Shown here: positions 7,650 to 9,096 of the stretch, piece by piece
Layout: each line of letters begins with the position of its first letter
Position numbering within the stretch: position 1 is the first letter of the stretch
NCBI GenBank assembly: GCA_030529405.1
Contig: JAUMWZ010000018.1
Location: forward strand, 7,620-16,715
Origin: Bacteroides sp.
GTDB taxonomy: Bacteria > Bacteroidota > Bacteroidia > Bacteroidales > Bacteroidaceae
Length of the DNA: 9,096 nucleotides
Direction: 5' to 3'
Made by a program: the position numbers and the translations under genes
Notes under the pieces: generated by a model
Database searches by the model: none
What the model was told of the DNA's origin: nothing
Seen by the model: only the letters and a program-made list of their open reading frames with translations

Positions 7650-7737
7650 TTTCTAAATCATATACAGTTGAGTTGCAAATTCTATATAGCTTAGAAATAA
7701 ACTATATATAACTGACTTCTCAACTGTTAATACTTTT
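7650..7737 (+). repeat. Array C: degenerate 22-bp tandem palindromic repeats (4 units)
   Basis: Four consecutive 22-bp units occupy 7650-7671, 7672-7693, 7694-7715 and 7716-7737. Their first five bases are TTTCT, GTTGC, GAAAT and CTTCT, followed by AAATCATATACAGTTG, AAATTCTATATAGCTT, AAACTATATATAACTG and CAACTGTTAATACTTT. These are variants of the AAACTGTATACAGTTT core of arrays A and B. The array lies between cobD and cbiB on the minus strand. Its last unit reaches across the cobD stop codon (7720-7722) and forms the final five sense codons (KSINS). The plus-strand orientation of the pyrimidine linker is the same as in array B although the neighbouring genes read the other way. Confidence 0.82.
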
Positions 7738-8742
7738 CTTCCACTCTTTTAATGCTTTTATTAGCAGGTCGTTACTCTTTCTGTCTTGAGTGGCTATTCT
7801 TATGTGTTTATCAGTTAATCCCACAAAGTTTGACGCATCTCTAATAAGCACAGAATGTTCATTGACAAGATATTCTTTCAAGTCTTTTGCCGTGCCGTTT
7901 ATCAATTCTAAGATCATGTAGTGAGTGTCGCTTTCGCCTATTTTGGTTATGTCTAGTTTCTCCAGCTCGCTTACAAACCGTTCTTTTTCTGCTAATAAAA
8001 AGTCTATATCTACCACTTCAGACTTTCCACTTGTTAATAAGAAATTAGAGCATAATATAGCCATTGCGTTCACGCTCCAAGGCATTCTGTGTTGCTTAAT
8101 CTTATTCATTATGTTGGCGCAAGACACTGCATATCCAACTCTAATACCCGGTATAGCATATTTCTTTGTCATTGAGTTGATAATTATGATATTGCCTTCC
8201 TCAACACATTCATGTTCGGTGATGAGTTCTTTCTTTGTGAAGTGCTGATACGATTGGTCTATAACGAACAGTTTGTCTTTGTTTGCCTTGATGAAGTCTA
8301 ACAGCTGAGCCTTGTTTTGTGCTTTACCTGTCGGGTTGTTGGGGTTACACAACCACACAACATTAGCCTCTTTTGGTGTGTCGTAAACACTAAATACATC
8401 TATGACCTTATGAGAGTGCAACTTGCATGAGTCTGCATATTCGCTAAATGTAGGTTGAACAATGGCAGAAACACTCTCTCTGTATGTCTGTGCAATAAGA
8501 TATATAGATTCTGTTGCTCCATTTGTTACGCACACACAATCATCGCCCACCTTCAGCAAAGACGACAATATCCTCTCTGTTGTAGCTGGAGTAGGTTCCG
8601 GATAGTTCTTTATTACGCTTGTGTTCTCCCTTATGTGAGCTGTCAGTGCAGATTGGTCTATCTCGCCGTATATGTTAGAACTGAAGTTAGCCCTTATGTG
8701 CTTTTTGTACTTATGACTATCGTCTCCGTGCCCGTTAATCAT
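7720..8742 (-). CDS. cobD: L-threonine-O-3-phosphate decarboxylase (PLP, CobD/CobC family)
   Basis: This fold-type I PLP enzyme is related to histidinol-phosphate aminotransferase. In cobamide synthesis it decarboxylates L-threonine O-3-phosphate to (R)-1-amino-2-propanol phosphate, the substrate of CbiB. The N-terminus MINGHGDD with NFSSNIYG (19-26) is characteristic of the decarboxylase rather than plain HisC. PLP-site motifs: TNGATESIYL (73-82), NPNNPTG (133-139), D162 and Y165 in DQSYQHF, the Schiff-base lysine K193 in SMTKKYAIPGIRVGY (190-204), and the substrate-carboxylate arginine R315 in RIATQ. At 340 residues it is close to the usual 360. Its ATG overlaps the cobQ stop by 8 bp (ATGATTAA), showing translational coupling. 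Called cobD in Salmonella naming and cobC in the aerobic-pathway naming. The last codons lie in a 22-bp repeat unit. A role as a general HisC-like aminotransferase is possible but unlikely between cobQ and cbiB. Confidence 0.9.
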   Translation of the reverse strand: MINGHGDDSHKYKKHIRANFSSNIYGEIDQSALTAHIRENTSVIKNYPEPTPATTERILSSLLKVGDDCVCVTNGATESIYLIAQTYRESVSAIVQPTFSEYADSCKLHSHKVIDVFSVYDTPKEANVVWLCNPNNPTGKAQNKAQLLDFIKANKDKLFVIDQSYQHFTKKELITEHECVEEGNIIIINSMTKKYAIPGIRVGYAVSCANIMNKIKQHRMPWSVNAMAILCSNFLLTSGKSEVVDIDFLLAEKERFVSELEKLDITKIGESDTHYMILELINGTAKDLKEYLVNEHSVLIRDASNFVGLTDKHIRIATQDRKSNDLLIKALKEWKKSINS

Positions 8743-9096
8743 CTTCTTGCATTATTTTATATAGCTTGTCCATGTCGATATGCTTTCTTATATGGTCAGC
8801 CAGTTTATCATACTGCTCGTTTTTATACTCGTTATAGTCGAATTTCTTCTTTCCTATCTTGTCAGAATAAGGTTTGATTATGTGGTCAATAACCTCTTTA
8901 TTGTCCAAAATTCCGTGTATATATGTGCCAAAACATCTATCATTCTTTTTGTGTCCCTCTATTCTTCCGTCGCACATAGCGTTTAGGCTATTGGTATGTT
9001 CTCCTTCTATTGTTTCTGTTTTGCCTATATGTATCTCGTAACCTCTACATAGGTTTTCGCCTCCATTAAACTTAAATTCCACTTGTTTTGTTACCT
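8735..9096 (-). CDS. cobQ: Cobyric acid synthase CobQ/CbiP, C-terminal part
   Basis: Only the last 119 complete codons are in the window. The frame is open to the right edge, so the GTG at 9082 is internal, not a start. CobQ uses glutamine and ATP to amidate the b, d, e and g side chains of adenosylcobyrinic acid a,c-diamide, giving cobyric acid. The fragment is the end of the class I glutaminase domain. It shows GYEIHIGKT, the family signature that separates CobQ from CobB/CbiA, then CFGTYIHGILDN, whose histidine is the catalytic partner of the missing nucleophile cysteine. A lysine-rich helical tail ends in YKIMQEDD. The stop overlaps the cobD start by 8 bp. With cobD and cbiB downstream, this is the upstream end of the visible part of a cobamide operon. 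Any B12 riboswitch controlling it would lie outside the window. Confidence 0.9.
   Translation of the reverse strand, partial: VTKQVEFKFNGGENLCRGYEIHIGKTETIEGEHTNSLNAMCDGRIEGHKKNDRCFGTYIHGILDNKEVIDHIIKPYSDKIGKKKFDYNEYKNEQYDKLADHIRKHIDMDKLYKIMQEDD

Noticed and set aside
7606..7719. Cobalamin riboswitch before cbiB
   Set aside because: The 114-bp gap is short, mostly repeat array, and shows no B12-box-like sequence or suitable stems.
7925..8248. Plus-strand reading frame opposite cobD (and a similar one at 8455-8877)
   Set aside because: These are antisense to well-supported cobD and cobQ codons and have no recognisable domain.
9080..9082. GTG (minus strand) as the start of a small 115-residue protein
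   Set aside because: The frame continues open to the right edge and the protein is the tail of the CobQ glutaminase domain, so this valine is internal.

Overview
The window looks like a piece of a low-GC Bacteroidales chromosome (Bacteroides, Porphyromonas or Paludibacter-like; inferred, not proven). The evidence is a very large Bacteroidetes-type alpha-2-macroglobulin, a DUF1573 secreted protein, the Bacteroidetes form of the MeaB GTPase, cobamide genes in a tight cluster, and starts without clear Shine-Dalgarno sequences. I see no rRNA, tRNA, CRISPR array, transposase or phage gene.

Layout. Positions 1-3809 (+) hold the C-terminal two thirds of an alpha-2-macroglobulin family protein, open through the left edge, followed by a hairpin terminator (3827-3871). 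Positions 3891-4132 are a non-coding array of degenerate 22-bp tandem units. Positions 4144-5220 (+) encode a secreted three-domain DUF1573 protein. It lies 21 bp upstream of meaB (5242-6339, +), the GTPase chaperone of B12-dependent methylmalonyl-CoA mutase, which ends at a strong terminator (6347-6378). Positions 6396-6592 are a second 22-bp array, in the gap where meaB converges on the minus-strand genes. The minus strand carries, in transcription order, the end of cobQ (9096-8735, open through the right edge), cobD-type threonine-phosphate decarboxylase (8742-7720) and cbiB (7605-6649). A third 22-bp array (7650-7737) fills the cobD-cbiB gap and runs into the last codons of cobD.

How the genes fit together. 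CobQ, CobD and CbiB act in the late, nucleotide-loop part of cobamide synthesis: CobQ amidates the corrin ring, CobD makes aminopropanol phosphate, and CbiB attaches it to give adenosylcobinamide phosphate. MeaB, on the facing strand, protects and loads an adenosylcobalamin enzyme. One side of the locus therefore makes the cofactor and the other services a user of it. The macroglobulin and the DUF1573 protein are envelope proteins with no obvious link to B12.

The most unusual feature is the repeat family. All three intergenic gaps longer than 100 bp contain contiguous units with a 22-bp period. Their hand-made consensus has a perfectly palindromic 16-bp core (AAACTGTATACAGTTT) separated by a mostly pyrimidine 5-6 bp linker. 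The same family occurs upstream of a gene, between convergent genes and inside an operon, mostly in the same orientation. It looks like a dispersed, helically phased, dyad-symmetric binding-site or structural element. A second point of interest is the macroglobulin: it lacks the thioester motif and carries a SusC-plug-like motif just before its A2M domain.
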